64,000 nucleotides of DNA from Streptomyces sp. TBY4 (GTDB lineage Bacteria > Actinomycetota > Actinomycetes > Streptomycetales > Streptomycetaceae), in assembly GCF_024213195.1 (NCBI RefSeq), contig NZ_JANAVF010000004.1:310001-374000 (forward strand), given 5' to 3'. This document shows, piece by piece, positions 1 through 8,923 of the stretch (its first letter is position 1; every line of letters starts with the position of its first letter). Below the pieces are notes generated by a model. That model worked only from the letters and a program-made list of their open reading frames with translations. It had not been told where the DNA came from and ran no database searches. The translations under genes and the position numbers were made by a program.

Positions 1-142
1 CGGCGTCGAGCGTGCGCCGCCCGCCGCCCGCGATCCTGCTGCCCACTTCGGCGATGCGGCCCTCGTGGATCCCGACGTCGGCGGTGTAGGAGGGCCCGCC
101 CGTGCCGTCGACGACGCGGGCCCCGCGGATGACCAGGTCCAT
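1..142 (-). CDS. N-acyl-D-amino-acid deacylase, N-terminal fragment
   Basis: The first 47 residues of a minus-strand gene that runs off the left edge of the window. It begins MDLVIRGARVVDGTGGP, the opening strand pattern of amidohydrolases of the D-aminoacylase/dihydroorotase type, which release D-amino acids from N-acylated forms. The ATG lies four bases after the stop of the upstream deaminase-like gene, so the two are probably cotranscribed. The metal ligands lie outside the window. The family call rests on this N-terminal pattern plus the D-amino-acid context. Confidence 0.75.
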   Translation of the reverse strand, partial: MDLVIRGARVVDGTGGPSYTADVGIHEGRIAEVGSRIAGGGRRTLDA

Positions 143-146
143 GCGC

Positions 147-1430
147 TTAGAAGAACGTCCGGACGTACTCCGCGACCGTGCCGTCGGCCTCCACCACCGG
201 GATCAGCGGCCACTTCTCGAAGATCGTGCACGGGTGGGACATCCCCAGCGCCACCCAGTCGCCGACCTGCACGTCCTCGGCGGAGTCGGTTTCCAGCCAG
301 GCGTGCTGGTCGGAGAGCTTGAGGACGCGGATCCCCGTGGCCGGGCGCTCGGCGCCCGTGAGGGGGTCGCGGACGAGCTCCGCCTCGGGCAGCCCGAGGT
401 CGTAGGCGATGTCCCGCTTACCGGCGTTGACGAAGGCCTGGGTGGGGGAGGGGCGGGAGACCACCTGCGTCCAGAGCCGGAAGGCGGGACGCAGTCCGCC
501 CTCCTCGGGGACCCGGTTGAAGGGGGTGAGGCGGGTGTACCAGCCGTGGTCGTGGGAGACGTACGCCCCCGAGCGCAGCAGCTTCAGCACCGGCCGCGAG
601 AGCTCCGGCAGCTCGGCGAACACGTCGGCGACGGCGTCGAACCAGGCGGAGCCGCCCGCGCTGACCACGATCTCCCCGACCCCCTCGAACCGGCCCGCCT
701 TGTCGAACTCGGCGGCGAGGCCGGTGAGCCGGCGCAGGTAGGCGTGGACGGAGTCCGGATCGGCGCCCGGGACCTCGGCCTCGTACCCGGCGACGCCGAC
801 CAGGCGCAGGGTGGGGGCCTCGGCCACGGCATCGGCGACGGCCCGGCACTCCTCCTCGGTACGGGCCCCCGTGCGGGCGCCCTCGCCCGCGCCGAGCTCG
901 ACCACCACGTCGACGACGGCGATGGCGGGCTGCCCCTGGAGGGCCCGGTCCATGAGCTGGACCCCGCGCACGGAGTCCACGTAGCAGACGAAGCGGAAAT
1001 CGGGGTCCGCGGCGAGCTCGGAGGCCACCCAGCGCAGGGCTGCGGCGTCGACGAGCTCGTTGGCGAGGAAGATCCGCTGGATGCCGAACGCCCGGTAGAC
1101 GCGCACCTGGTGGGGGACGGCGGCGGTGATGCCCCAGGCCCCGTGGTCGAGCTGGCGCCGGAACAGCTGTGGGGCCATGCAGGTCTTGCCGTGCGGGGCG
1201 AAGGCGAGCCCGTGGCGCTCGGCGTAGGCGCCGAGGGCGGTGAGGTTGTGGCTCAGCGCCTCCGCGTCGAGGGTCAGTACGGGCGTGGTGAACCCGCCGG
1301 TCCACAGGCTCCGCCGCTGCGCGGTCAGCTCCCCGACGGTGAGGCCCGCCTGCCCGGCGTCCGGGGGGAGTCCCTTGAACCGGTGGTCCACCGGCTCCTG
1401 GGCGAGGGCCTGGACGGGGTCGCTGGGCAT
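147..1430 (-). CDS. PLP-dependent amino acid deaminase / D-serine dehydratase-like protein
   Basis: A 427-residue fold-type III PLP enzyme related to the alanine racemase N-terminal barrel, D-threonine aldolase and D-serine dehydratase. The sequence FAPHGKTCM carries the expected cofactor lysine (about residue 82), and HPCTIFEKW near the C-terminus fits the His/Cys metal site of this group. The ATG at 1430 is preferred over upstream starts because GGAGG lies nine bases before it. It precedes the D-aminoacylase and is divergent from an IclR regulator and ridA. Inference: it deaminates a D-amino acid freed by the deacylase, and RidA clears the enamine by-product. Whether it is a dehydratase, deaminase or aldolase cannot be told from sequence. 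Confidence 0.8.
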   Translation of the reverse strand: MPSDPVQALAQEPVDHRFKGLPPDAGQAGLTVGELTAQRRSLWTGGFTTPVLTLDAEALSHNLTALGAYAERHGLAFAPHGKTCMAPQLFRRQLDHGAWGITAAVPHQVRVYRAFGIQRIFLANELVDAAALRWVASELAADPDFRFVCYVDSVRGVQLMDRALQGQPAIAVVDVVVELGAGEGARTGARTEEECRAVADAVAEAPTLRLVGVAGYEAEVPGADPDSVHAYLRRLTGLAAEFDKAGRFEGVGEIVVSAGGSAWFDAVADVFAELPELSRPVLKLLRSGAYVSHDHGWYTRLTPFNRVPEEGGLRPAFRLWTQVVSRPSPTQAFVNAGKRDIAYDLGLPEAELVRDPLTGAERPATGIRVLKLSDQHAWLETDSAEDVQVGDWVALGMSHPCTIFEKWPLIPVVEADGTVAEYVRTFF

Positions 1431-1456
1431 GTGCGGGTGCCTCCGGGGGTGCGGGG

Positions 1457-1475
1457 TGTTGCATGTGCTGCAACA
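1457..1475. promoter_or_regulatory. Perfect inverted repeat, probable IclR operator
   Basis: TGTTGCA, a five-base spacer (TGTGC), then TGCAACA. It sits between the divergent deaminase-like and IclR genes, 27 to 45 bases from the deaminase start. A weaker related arrangement (GTTGCG, five bases, CGCTGC) follows at about 1479-1495. Position and symmetry suggest binding by the adjacent IclR protein; this is inference. Confidence 0.6.
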
Positions 1476-1566
1476 GTCGTTGCGTATCACGCTGCATGCT
1501 GTCTAACATCCCGGGTGACGACGGGTCAACGGGGCCGGACCCGACAGCCGCACGAAGGGACACGGC

Positions 1567-2340
1567 GTGAGCCAGTCGGTGGAGCGGGCGCTGCGGATCC
1601 TGCCCGCCCTGGCCAAGGGGCCGGCCGGGCTCGGCGAGGTCGCCGAGGTCCTCGCCGTGCACAAGAGCACGGCCCTGCGGCTGCTGCGGACCCTCCAGGA
1701 GCACGGCTTCGTCTACCGGCAGGGCGACGGGCGCTACCGGCTCGGGGCCGCCCTCTTCGCTCTGGCCTCCGAGTCCATCGAGAACCTCGACGTGCGCGAG
1801 ATCGCCCATCCGCACCTGCTGGAACTCAACCGGATCACCGGCCACACCGTGCACCTCGCCCTCCACCAGGACGACGAGGTCGTCTACGTGGACAAGGTCG
1901 ACAGCCGCTACGCGGTCCGGATGTACTCGCGCATCGGCCGGCCCGTCCCCCTCACCGTCGCCGCCGTCGCGAAACTGCTGATCGCCGACCTGCCGGAGGC
2001 GGAGCGCCGGGCCCTGGCCGAGCGCATCGAGTACCCGGCCTACACCTCCCGCTCCACCCCCGACGCCGCCGCGTACCTGCGCGAGCTGGACCTCGTACGC
2101 GCCCAGGGGTGGGCCACCGACCTCGGCGGCCACGAGGAGTCCCTGAACTGCCTCGCCGCCCCCGTCCGCGGACCCGACGGCCGGGTGGTCGCCGCGATGT
2201 CCGTCTCCGCCCCCGGTGTGGTCCTCTCCGTCGTGGGGCTGCTCGAACTCCTCCCGCTCGTACGGCAGACCGCCGACGCCATCGGCCGCGAGTACTCAGG
2301 CTCGGGCCCCGCACAGGAACAGGAAGAAGACAGGCCATGA
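1567..2340 (+). CDS. IclR-family transcriptional regulator
   Basis: A 257-residue regulator with the family layout: an N-terminal winged helix (about residues 1-60, with the recognition-helix region HKSTALRLLRTLQEHGFV), then an effector domain ending in the AMSVSAPG strand. The GTG start follows AAGGGA. The stop overlaps the ATG of ridA by four bases (ATGA), so the two are translationally coupled. It probably controls the divergent D-amino-acid genes through the inverted repeat at 1457-1475. The effector is unknown; a D-amino acid or its keto acid would fit the context. Confidence 0.9.
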   Translation: MSQSVERALRILPALAKGPAGLGEVAEVLAVHKSTALRLLRTLQEHGFVYRQGDGRYRLGAALFALASESIENLDVREIAHPHLLELNRITGHTVHLALHQDDEVVYVDKVDSRYAVRMYSRIGRPVPLTVAAVAKLLIADLPEAERRALAERIEYPAYTSRSTPDAAAYLRELDLVRAQGWATDLGGHEESLNCLAAPVRGPDGRVVAAMSVSAPGVVLSVVGLLELLPLVRQTADAIGREYSGSGPAQEQEEDRP

Positions 2341-2747
2341 CCGAGAAGACCGCCATCACCCCCGCCACCCACACCGACCCGCCCGCGAAGTTCTCGCACG
2401 GCGTCCGCAAGGGCAACATCCTCCAGGTCGCCGGCCAGGTCGGCTTCCTCCCGCACGTGGACGGCCAGGAGCCCACCCCGGCCGGCCCCACCCTGCGCGA
2501 GCAGACCCTCCAGACGCTGGAGAACGTCCGCTCCGTCCTGGAGGCGGGCGGCGCCACGTGGGACGACGTGATGATGCTGCGCGTCTACCTCACCGACACC
2601 ACGCACTTCGAAGAGATGAACGGGATCTACAACGCCTACTTCGAGGAGCAGAACCTGAAGGCGGCCCCCTCCGCCCGCACCACCGTGTACGTGGGCCTCC
2701 CCGGCGACCTGCTGATCGAGATCGACGCCCTCGCGGTGCTCGGCTGA
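2337..2747 (+). CDS. ridA: RidA-family reactive enamine/imine deaminase
   Basis: 136 residues of the RidA/YjgF/UK114 family, which hydrolyses 2-aminoacrylate and related enamines made by PLP enzymes. The catalytic arginine motif SARTTVYVG (Arg about residue 114) and the following IEIDA strand are present, and length is typical. It is coupled to iclR by a four-base overlap. The neighbouring PLP enzyme could generate the unstable intermediate that RidA removes, which makes this arrangement coherent. Cytosolic. Confidence 0.9.
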   Translation: MTEKTAITPATHTDPPAKFSHGVRKGNILQVAGQVGFLPHVDGQEPTPAGPTLREQTLQTLENVRSVLEAGGATWDDVMMLRVYLTDTTHFEEMNGIYNAYFEEQNLKAAPSARTTVYVGLPGDLLIEIDALAVLG

Positions 2748-2867
2748 CACGGGCGGGCGGCGGGGGTTTTGGGCCGCGTCTCACGGTGTGTACCGGCCGG
2801 TGACCGCTTGCGCCGTTGTGTGTATCTTGAGCGCCGTTCAAGTACACATCATGTGGGGGGAACTCTC

Positions 2868-3362
2868 TTGCGCAAGCGCTCTGTTATAGCCACGGCCATC
2901 GCCACCGGCACGCTGGCCGCCCTCGCCGCCACCCCGGCCCAGGCCGCCGAGTCCGGCTCGGCCCTCAAGCTCCGCGGGGTCCAGTACGACGCCCCGGGCG
3001 CGGACTCCAACAGCTGCTCCACGGGCAACACCCGCGACGAGTACCTGACGATCAAGAACTACTCCACCACGGTGACGGTCAACCTCAAGGGATACGTCGT
3101 CAAGGACGCCACCGGCAACAGCTTCACCTTCACCAACAACCACTACCTGCAGCCCGGTGACTTCGTGAAGCTCCGGGGCGGCAAGGGCACCGAGTCCGAT
3201 GCCTCCAACGTGGCCTACCGCGGCAGCTGCAACTTCATCTGGAACAACGACCGCGACACGGTCTACCTGAATCGCCCGTCGGGCACGACCGCGGACTCCC
3301 ACTCCTACACCAAGAGCGGGTCCGACGCCGACGGCAACGGATACATCCCCTTCCACGGCTGA
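2868..3362 (+). CDS. Secreted lamin-tail (LTD) domain protein
   Basis: 164 residues from a TTG start preceded by GGGGGGA. A signal peptide (LRKRSVIATAIATGTLAALAA, cleavage near AQA-AE) is followed by a single lamin-tail-like beta domain. Recognisable parts are EYLTIKNYSTTTV-type strands, LKGYVVKD, and a central LQPGDFVKLRGGKG turn. Such domains are frequent in secreted Streptomyces proteins; binding partners are unknown. Longer starts would destroy the signal peptide. Stand-alone gene. Confidence 0.8.
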   Translation: MRKRSVIATAIATGTLAALAATPAQAAESGSALKLRGVQYDAPGADSNSCSTGNTRDEYLTIKNYSTTVTVNLKGYVVKDATGNSFTFTNNHYLQPGDFVKLRGGKGTESDASNVAYRGSCNFIWNNDRDTVYLNRPSGTTADSHSYTKSGSDADGNGYIPFHG

Positions 3363-3469
3363 CGGATGCGGGTGGGCGCCGACGGGCACGGACCTGCAAT
3401 TGGGTACCCTCACGGTTGACTTCGGGGCGCCGGCGGGGGCCGGGACGCCGCTAGCAGGGACGGAGCCTC

Positions 3470-5371
3470 ATGAGCAGCGCACCTTCGGCAGGCATCTTCC
3501 AACCGCTCAAGGCGGATGATCCGGAGGTCGTCGGCGGATACCGGCTCGCGGCGGTGCTCGGGGCGGGCGGCATGGGCAAGGTGTACCTCTCCTACACCCC
3601 CGGCGGGCGGCCCATCGCCATCAAGGTGATCCGCTCCGAGTTCGGCGAGGACCCGGAGTTCCGGCGGCGCTTCCAGCAGGAAGTGCGCTCCGCCGAGCGG
3701 GTCCAGGGGCTGTACACCGCCCCGGTCATCGACGCGGACACCGAGGGGGCCCAGCCCTGGCTGGCCACCGCCTACGTGCCCGGTCCCTCGCTCGCGCACG
3801 CCGTGGCCCACCATGGCGCACTGCCGCCGCGCAGCGTGCTGCTGCTGGCCGTCGGGGTCGCCGAGGCCCTGACGGTCATCCACGGCGCGGGCATCGTCCA
3901 CCGGGACCTGAAGCCCGCCAACGTCCTGCTCGCCTCCGACGGCCCGCGCGTCATCGACTTCGGCATCGCCCGCGCGGCCGACAGCACCGCCCTGACCAGC
4001 ACGGGCGTCAGCATCGGCACCCCGGCCTTCATGGCGCCCGAGCAGGCCTCGGCGGGCACGATCACCCCGGCCACCGATGTCTTCGCCCTCGGCCAGATCG
4101 CCGCCTTCGCCGCGATCGGGTCCTCCGTCTACGGGGACGGGCCCTCGCACGCCGTGCTCTACCGGATCGTGCACGAGGACCCCGACCTCAGCGGGCTGCC
4201 CGAGGAGCTGCGGCCCCTGGTGACCCGGTGCCTCAGCCGCGACCCGGCCGAGCGCCCCGAGCTGACCGAGGTCATCGCGCTGTGCCACGCGGCGGCGGAG
4301 GTTCCGCTGCGCCAGGGCGAGGACTGGCTGCCGCGGGCCATCGTCGGCTCCATCACCGAGCGGGTGCACCTGCTGCCCGCCCCGGCGCCCACCCCGCCGC
4401 CGAAGCCGGCCCAGGTCCCGGCGGCCCCGGCTCCCACTCCCACGGAGCGCGCCCCGCAGCCGCCGGCCCCGAGCGCGCCTCCGGCACCCGCCGCGACCCC
4501 GGCGCAGCCGGCCCCGGCCGCGCAGCCCGGCGCGGCGACGGTGCCGACCGGCTACGCGACACCGCCGCCGTACGCCCAGCCCCCGCACCAGCAGCCCCCG
4601 CACCAGCAGGCCCCGCACCAGCAGCCCCCGTACGCCCAGCCCCAGCCCGCCTACGGGCAGCCCGCGTACGCGCAGCCTCCGCGCCCGCAGCCTTCGTACG
4701 CCCAGCCCTCCTACGCGCAGCCCGGGTGGGGGCAGCAGTCGTACCCGCCCGCGCCGACCCGCCCCAAGCGGACCGGGCTGATCGTCACCCTGTCCGTCGT
4801 GGGCGCCGTCATCGGGCTCGCCGTCCTGGGGTCCCTGCTCCCCGACGACTCGAAGAAGAACAACGGCGCGGCCGGCTCACCCGGCAGCGGCGGCAGCACG
4901 GCGAGCGCCGGTGCCTCCCCGGGCAAGGCGGCCCAGAAGCCCGTCGACCCGCAGCCGGTCGAGTACAAGCGCATCGAGATGCCCGGCTCCCACCGGCTGC
5001 TGCTCGCCGACAACCCGCCGCGCCCGGCGGAGGAGCCGAGCGGCGGGGGCGTGCAGTACGGGAAGGGGGACCTCTACTACTACCGGGACTCCGTCTTCGG
5101 GAACGACGAGTTCGGCACCGCGAACGGGAAGCTGGTCCTGCTGAACAACGCGGAGAAGGGCTCCCTGGAGACCTGCCGCCAGGTGACCCGCTTCACCGAG
5201 AAGATCCGCCTCGACCAGCTCACGGACGGATCGCAGGTCTGCGTCCTGAGTAGCGCCGGGCACATCGCGGTGGCCACGTACCGCGGCAAGTCGGGGGCGA
5301 AGGAGTCGAGCCAGTACATCACCCTCGACCTCACGATCTGGCGCAACGCCGAGGAAGCGAAGAAGGACTAG
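3470..5371 (+). CDS. Membrane-anchored Hanks-type serine/threonine protein kinase
   Basis: 633 residues. The kinase domain (about 22-285) has the glycine loop GAGGMGKVY, Lys52 in AIKVI, catalytic HRDLKPAN (Asp146), DFGIA (Asp163) and GTPAFMAPEQ, so it should be active. A Pro/Ala/Gln-rich linker with PYAQP and HQQ repeats follows (about 300-430). Next come one transmembrane helix (about 436-457, KRTGLIVTLSVVGAVIGLAV) and an extracellular domain of about 170 residues without PASTA motifs. It resembles Streptomyces Pkn-type receptors with an unknown sensor domain. No phosphatase gene is adjacent. Confidence 0.92.
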   Translation: MSSAPSAGIFQPLKADDPEVVGGYRLAAVLGAGGMGKVYLSYTPGGRPIAIKVIRSEFGEDPEFRRRFQQEVRSAERVQGLYTAPVIDADTEGAQPWLATAYVPGPSLAHAVAHHGALPPRSVLLLAVGVAEALTVIHGAGIVHRDLKPANVLLASDGPRVIDFGIARAADSTALTSTGVSIGTPAFMAPEQASAGTITPATDVFALGQIAAFAAIGSSVYGDGPSHAVLYRIVHEDPDLSGLPEELRPLVTRCLSRDPAERPELTEVIALCHAAAEVPLRQGEDWLPRAIVGSITERVHLLPAPAPTPPPKPAQVPAAPAPTPTERAPQPPAPSAPPAPAATPAQPAPAAQPGAATVPTGYATPPPYAQPPHQQPPHQQAPHQQPPYAQPQPAYGQPAYAQPPRPQPSYAQPSYAQPGWGQQSYPPAPTRPKRTGLIVTLSVVGAVIGLAVLGSLLPDDSKKNNGAAGSPGSGGSTASAGASPGKAAQKPVDPQPVEYKRIEMPGSHRLLLADNPPRPAEEPSGGGVQYGKGDLYYYRDSVFGNDEFGTANGKLVLLNNAEKGSLETCRQVTRFTEKIRLDQLTDGSQVCVLSSAGHIAVATYRGKSGAKESSQYITLDLTIWRNAEEAKKD

Positions 5372-5388
5372 CCGAGGCGCGCGCAGGA

Positions 5389-5417
5389 GGGGCGCCCCCC
5401 TGGCGGTGGGGCGCCCC
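5389..5417. terminator. GC-rich hairpins between convergent genes
   Basis: Two copies of the self-complementary GGGGCGCCCC (5389-5398 and 5408-5417) separated by nine bases, between the kinase and carboxypeptidase stops. They can pair with each other or fold singly. Likely a bidirectional terminator. Confidence 0.6.
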
Positions 5418-5447
5418 CGGCTCACGTGACGGGTACTGCGGCAGGTA

Positions 5448-6785
5448 CTACGAGCAGTACTGCGCTTCCTTGCCGATCGACCGGTACATGCAGTCCGCGT
5501 TCTCCAGGAGCTGCAGCACCGCGTCCTTGTTGCGCGTCGTCTCGCGGTCGATGACCTCGTCCGGCGGGTAGAAGCCGCCGCCGCCCGAGCCGGCCGGGTA
5601 CATCTCGAAGGTGTAGCCGAAGATCTTCTGGTTGCCCCACAGCCAGTCGTCGATCGTCCCGTCGGTGATGTACAGGTCGCTCGACTGTTCCGGCGTGTAG
5701 CCGTTGCTGGCCGCCATGCTGGTGCCGATCTTCTTGAACACCGCCAGGTCGTCCGCGCTCAGTCCGGGCGCGGTGTCGTTGTACGTCCACCCGTACGGCC
5801 ACAGCACGAGCTCGCTGTACGTGTGGAAGTCGATGGCGGCCGTGATCTGCTGCTTGCCGCCGATCACGCGGCTGCGCACGAAGTCCGAGACGGCCTTCAC
5901 CTCGGGCGCCGACTCGGCGGCCGGGCCCCGGTAGGTCTCGGAGCTCTTGCTGCTGCTGGAGCCGCCGCAGCAGCCCCACTTGTAGTTCCAGTTGCGGTTC
6001 TCGTCGGTGCCGACGTAGGAGGAGCCGGCGTTGGGCTGCCGGTTCTTGCGCCAGGAGCGGTAGGAGCCGGTGGCGATGTCGTACTCGCCGCCGTCGGGGT
6101 TGAGGTCGGGGATGATCCAGATCTCGCGGCCGTTGACGGCGTTGGTGATCCGGGAGTCGGTGCCGTACTTGGAGCCGAACTCCTTGATCAGGTAGAGCGC
6201 CATCTCGACGGTCAGGTGCTCGCGGGCGTGCTGGTGCGCGGTGAAGAGCACCTCGGGCTCGGCCTCGTCGGTCGCGACGTTGTCGCTGATCTTGATCGCG
6301 ACGAGGTCCCGGCCCTGGTAGGACTTCCCGATGACCCGCTTGCTGATGATCGAGGGGTACTGGGCGACGCGCTGGTCGATCTCCGCGCTCGCCTCGGCGT
6401 AGTTGTGGTAGAGCGCGTCCTTCGACGGGAAGTCGTTGATCCCGGCGGCGATGTCGCGCGCGTCGCGGCGGTCCGGCGGGCCGGCCAGCGCGGTCAGCTC
6501 GTAGCCGAGTGCGCGCAGCTTCTTGGCCTGCATGGTGTCGGCGCTGACGACGACGGAGTTGGTGTCCACCTCGTCGATGGAGACGCCGTGACGGAGCAGG
6601 GCGGTGCGTTCGACGGCCGTGGCCGGGCCCTGGATCTCGTACTGGACGATCGACTCGTCCTGGGTGGCGGTCGACGGGGTGGGCGGCGGGGCTGCCGTCG
6701 CGCTCAGGCCGTAGGCGGGTGCGCCGAGCGCGAGCGCGAGAAGGGCCGCCGTGATGGCGGCCCTTCGGCGGTGGTGGAGCCGCAT
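5448..6785 (-). CDS. Secreted M14 zinc carboxypeptidase
   Basis: 445 residues from the ATG at 6785, which has AGGAG upstream; an upstream ATG gives no signal peptide at the terminus. Signal peptide ([21 protein letters not shown]), propeptide (about 45-115), then the peptidase domain. The zinc motif HAREH (His186, Glu189), substrate arginine NREIW-type segment, a downstream zinc histidine in FHTYSE and the catalytic glutamate in FEMYP are all readable. It resembles Streptomyces carboxypeptidase T-like enzymes that trim extracellular peptides. The SSSSKSS insert follows a CC pair. Confidence 0.9.
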   Translation of the reverse strand: MRLHHRRRAAITAALLALALGAPAYGLSATAAPPPTPSTATQDESIVQYEIQGPATAVERTALLRHGVSIDEVDTNSVVVSADTMQAKKLRALGYELTALAGPPDRRDARDIAAGINDFPSKDALYHNYAEASAEIDQRVAQYPSIISKRVIGKSYQGRDLVAIKISDNVATDEAEPEVLFTAHQHAREHLTVEMALYLIKEFGSKYGTDSRITNAVNGREIWIIPDLNPDGGEYDIATGSYRSWRKNRQPNAGSSYVGTDENRNWNYKWGCCGGSSSSKSSETYRGPAAESAPEVKAVSDFVRSRVIGGKQQITAAIDFHTYSELVLWPYGWTYNDTAPGLSADDLAVFKKIGTSMAASNGYTPEQSSDLYITDGTIDDWLWGNQKIFGYTFEMYPAGSGGGGFYPPDEVIDRETTRNKDAVLQLLENADCMYRSIGKEAQYCS

Positions 6786-6895
6786 GCGTTCTCCTGGGTG
6801 GGAGTGTGGGGGTAGCCGTGCGGACGCGCACAGCGTGCTCTCATGGCATGTCCGGGTCAAGAACCCCAATTCAGCCAACCCCACACACCTACCTG

Positions 6896-8593
6896 CTACG
6901 GCAGCCCGTGGACCTTCGGACCCACCGCGTTGGACCAAGCGCTACCCGCTTTGGCGTCCCAGTTGGTCGACCAGGTCATCGCGCCGCGCAGCCCCGGGTA
7001 CGTCTTCGACGGCTTGAAGTTTCCGCAGCTCGTGCCGCGGGTCAGGCAGTCCAGCGCGTTGTTCACGATGGTCGGCGAGACGTAGCCGCTGCCCGCGCCG
7101 CTGGGGGAGGCCGGGACCCCGATGCCCACCTGTGAGGGGTCGAGCCCGCCCTCCAGCTGGATGCAGGCCAGCGCGGTGAGGAAGTCCACCGAGCCCTGGT
7201 GGTACACGTTGCCGTCGCAGCCGTTCATCGAGCCGCTGTTGTAGTACTGCATGTTCACGACGGTCAGGATGTCCTTCACCGCGAGCGCCGTCTTGAAGTA
7301 GCCGCCCTGCGTCGACTGCATGTCGATGGTCTGCGGGGCCATGGTGAGGACCATCGAGGGCCCGGCCTTCGCCGACAGCGCGCGCAGCGCCTGGGTCATG
7401 TAGGTCGGGTTGAGGCCGTTCTCCAGGTCGATGTCGATCCCGGTGAAGCCGTACTCCTGCATCAGCGCGTACGCGGAGTTCGCGAGGTTGGTCGCGGAGG
7501 CCGAGTCGTTGACCGAGATGGTGCCCTTCTCGCCGCCGATGGAGAGGATGACGGACTTGCCGGCCGCCTTCTTCGCCGCGATGTCCGCCTTGAACTGGGG
7601 GACCGTGTAGCCGCCGAGGCCGGCCGAGTCGAGGTTGAAGGTGATGGCGCCGGGCGTGCTCGTGGCGTCGGCGAAGGAGACGGCGATGATGTCGTACTGC
7701 GCGGAGACGTCGGAGATCTTCTGGACGGTCGCGCCGTTGTTGAAGTTCTGCCAGTAGCCCGTCAGCGCGTGCTTGGGCACCGCCGGGTTCGGGTTGCCGC
7801 CCCCGCCGCTGGTGGTGGTGCCGGTGACCGCCGCGCCCTTCACGCCCTCGCCGGCCGCGTTGTACGCGCTCACCTGGAAGGAGTACGAGGTCGAGGCGGC
7901 GAGCCCGGTGATCTGCGCCGAGGTGCCGGAGGTCACGGTCTGGACGCGGACGCCGTCCTGATACACGTAATAGCCGGTGGCTCCGCCGACCGTGTTCCAC
8001 GAAAGGGTGAGTCCGCTGGAGCTCTGGCCGGAAACGGTGCTGCCGGCCGGTGCGCCGGGGATGGTCGGCGAGGGGTCGGTGCCGCCTCCGCCGTCGGGGC
8101 CGAAGACGCTGAACTCGTCCACGACGAAGCCGGGCTGCCCGTACCAGCCGTGGGTGTAGACGGTGACCTGGGTGGTGCTCGGGCCGGTGGTGAAGGTGGT
8201 GGACAGCTTCTGGAAGCCGCCGCCGGTGCCGGGGGTCCAGGTGGAGACGTCCTGGGTGCCGGTCCCGGTCGCGCCGAGGTACACGTACGAGCCGTTGACC
8301 TGCTGGCTCAGCGTGTAGGTGGAGCTCGGCTTGACGGTGACGACCTGGCTGCACCGGGCGTTGTCCTGGCCCGCCGGGGTGGCCTTGAGGGCGCCGGCCC
8401 CCGCGAAGACGGGGGAGGAGACGACGGCGCCGCTGCCGGAGGAACAGGTCCAGTTGGCGAGTCCGGACTCGAAGCCGCCGTTGCGGACCACGTTGACGTC
8501 GGCGGCCTGGGCGGTGCCGGTGGCGAGGCTCGTGAGCCCGGCGGCGGCGAGGGTCACGGCGAGCGGTATGGCGAGGGAGCGTATGCGGTTCAC
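6896..8593 (-). CDS. Secreted GH18 chitinase with CBM and fibronectin III modules
   Basis: 565 residues from a GTG at 8593 that has GGAG upstream and begins directly at the signal peptide ([13 protein letters not shown]). Order: a CBM-like beta-sandwich (about 30-165, starting [14 protein letters not shown]), a linker, one fibronectin III domain (about 180-265), a Gly linker and the GH18 barrel. The catalytic motif GIDIDLE places the acid at about Glu391. It hydrolyses chitin outside the cell. A DasR-like operator overlaps its promoter, which fits N-acetylglucosamine control of chitinases in Streptomyces. The mixed CBM-FnIII-GH18 order is common there. Confidence 0.93.
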   Translation of the reverse strand: MNRIRSLAIPLAVTLAAAGLTSLATGTAQAADVNVVRNGGFESGLANWTCSSGSGAVVSSPVFAGAGALKATPAGQDNARCSQVVTVKPSSTYTLSQQVNGSYVYLGATGTGTQDVSTWTPGTGGGFQKLSTTFTTGPSTTQVTVYTHGWYGQPGFVVDEFSVFGPDGGGGTDPSPTIPGAPAGSTVSGQSSSGLTLSWNTVGGATGYYVYQDGVRVQTVTSGTSAQITGLAASTSYSFQVSAYNAAGEGVKGAAVTGTTTSGGGGNPNPAVPKHALTGYWQNFNNGATVQKISDVSAQYDIIAVSFADATSTPGAITFNLDSAGLGGYTVPQFKADIAAKKAAGKSVILSIGGEKGTISVNDSASATNLANSAYALMQEYGFTGIDIDLENGLNPTYMTQALRALSAKAGPSMVLTMAPQTIDMQSTQGGYFKTALAVKDILTVVNMQYYNSGSMNGCDGNVYHQGSVDFLTALACIQLEGGLDPSQVGIGVPASPSGAGSGYVSPTIVNNALDCLTRGTSCGNFKPSKTYPGLRGAMTWSTNWDAKAGSAWSNAVGPKVHGLP

Positions 8594-8663
8594 GTGGGCT
8601 CCGTGGGGGGAGTGGGGAGGTGATGGGCGCATGACCGGGGCAAGTGGGGTGCCCCGCAGCCAA

Positions 8664-8690
8664 GTTGGTCTAGTCCAATCTCCATGTCAA
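8664..8690 (-). promoter_or_regulatory. DasR-responsive element overlapping a TTGACA promoter
   Basis: Bases 8664-8679 read GTTGGTCTAGTCCAAT, close to the DasR dre consensus (ASTGGTCTAGACCAST), with core TGGTCTAGTCCA. On the minus strand, TTGACA (8685-8690) lies just upstream of it, so the dre sits in the -35/-10 interval. DasR is the GntR regulator that represses chitin genes until glucosamine-6-phosphate builds up. Established for the family; binding here is inferred. Confidence 0.75.
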
Positions 8691-8923
8691 GGGTGTTTGC
8701 AATATGGCTTGATCTGATCGACCTGTCGGCCGCCTGGCGATGCCTTCCGATCCTTGTTGTCCGGATTTCCCCGCCCTTCCTGACACGTGCCGGTGGCACG
8801 GGAATCGACAAGGCCCTGCCCTGTCAGGAAGGACGCGGATATGGTGCTGGGGCAAGGGGGAAGGGTGTTGATCGTTTGCGGTCGCGCAGCATGCGCGCAC
8901 GCAGGCCGGTCAGGGGAACGCCC

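Noticed and set aside
102..2747. An 881-codon plus-strand frame across the IclR region
   Set aside because: It runs antisense through the deaminase gene and only becomes real at the ridA start (2337).
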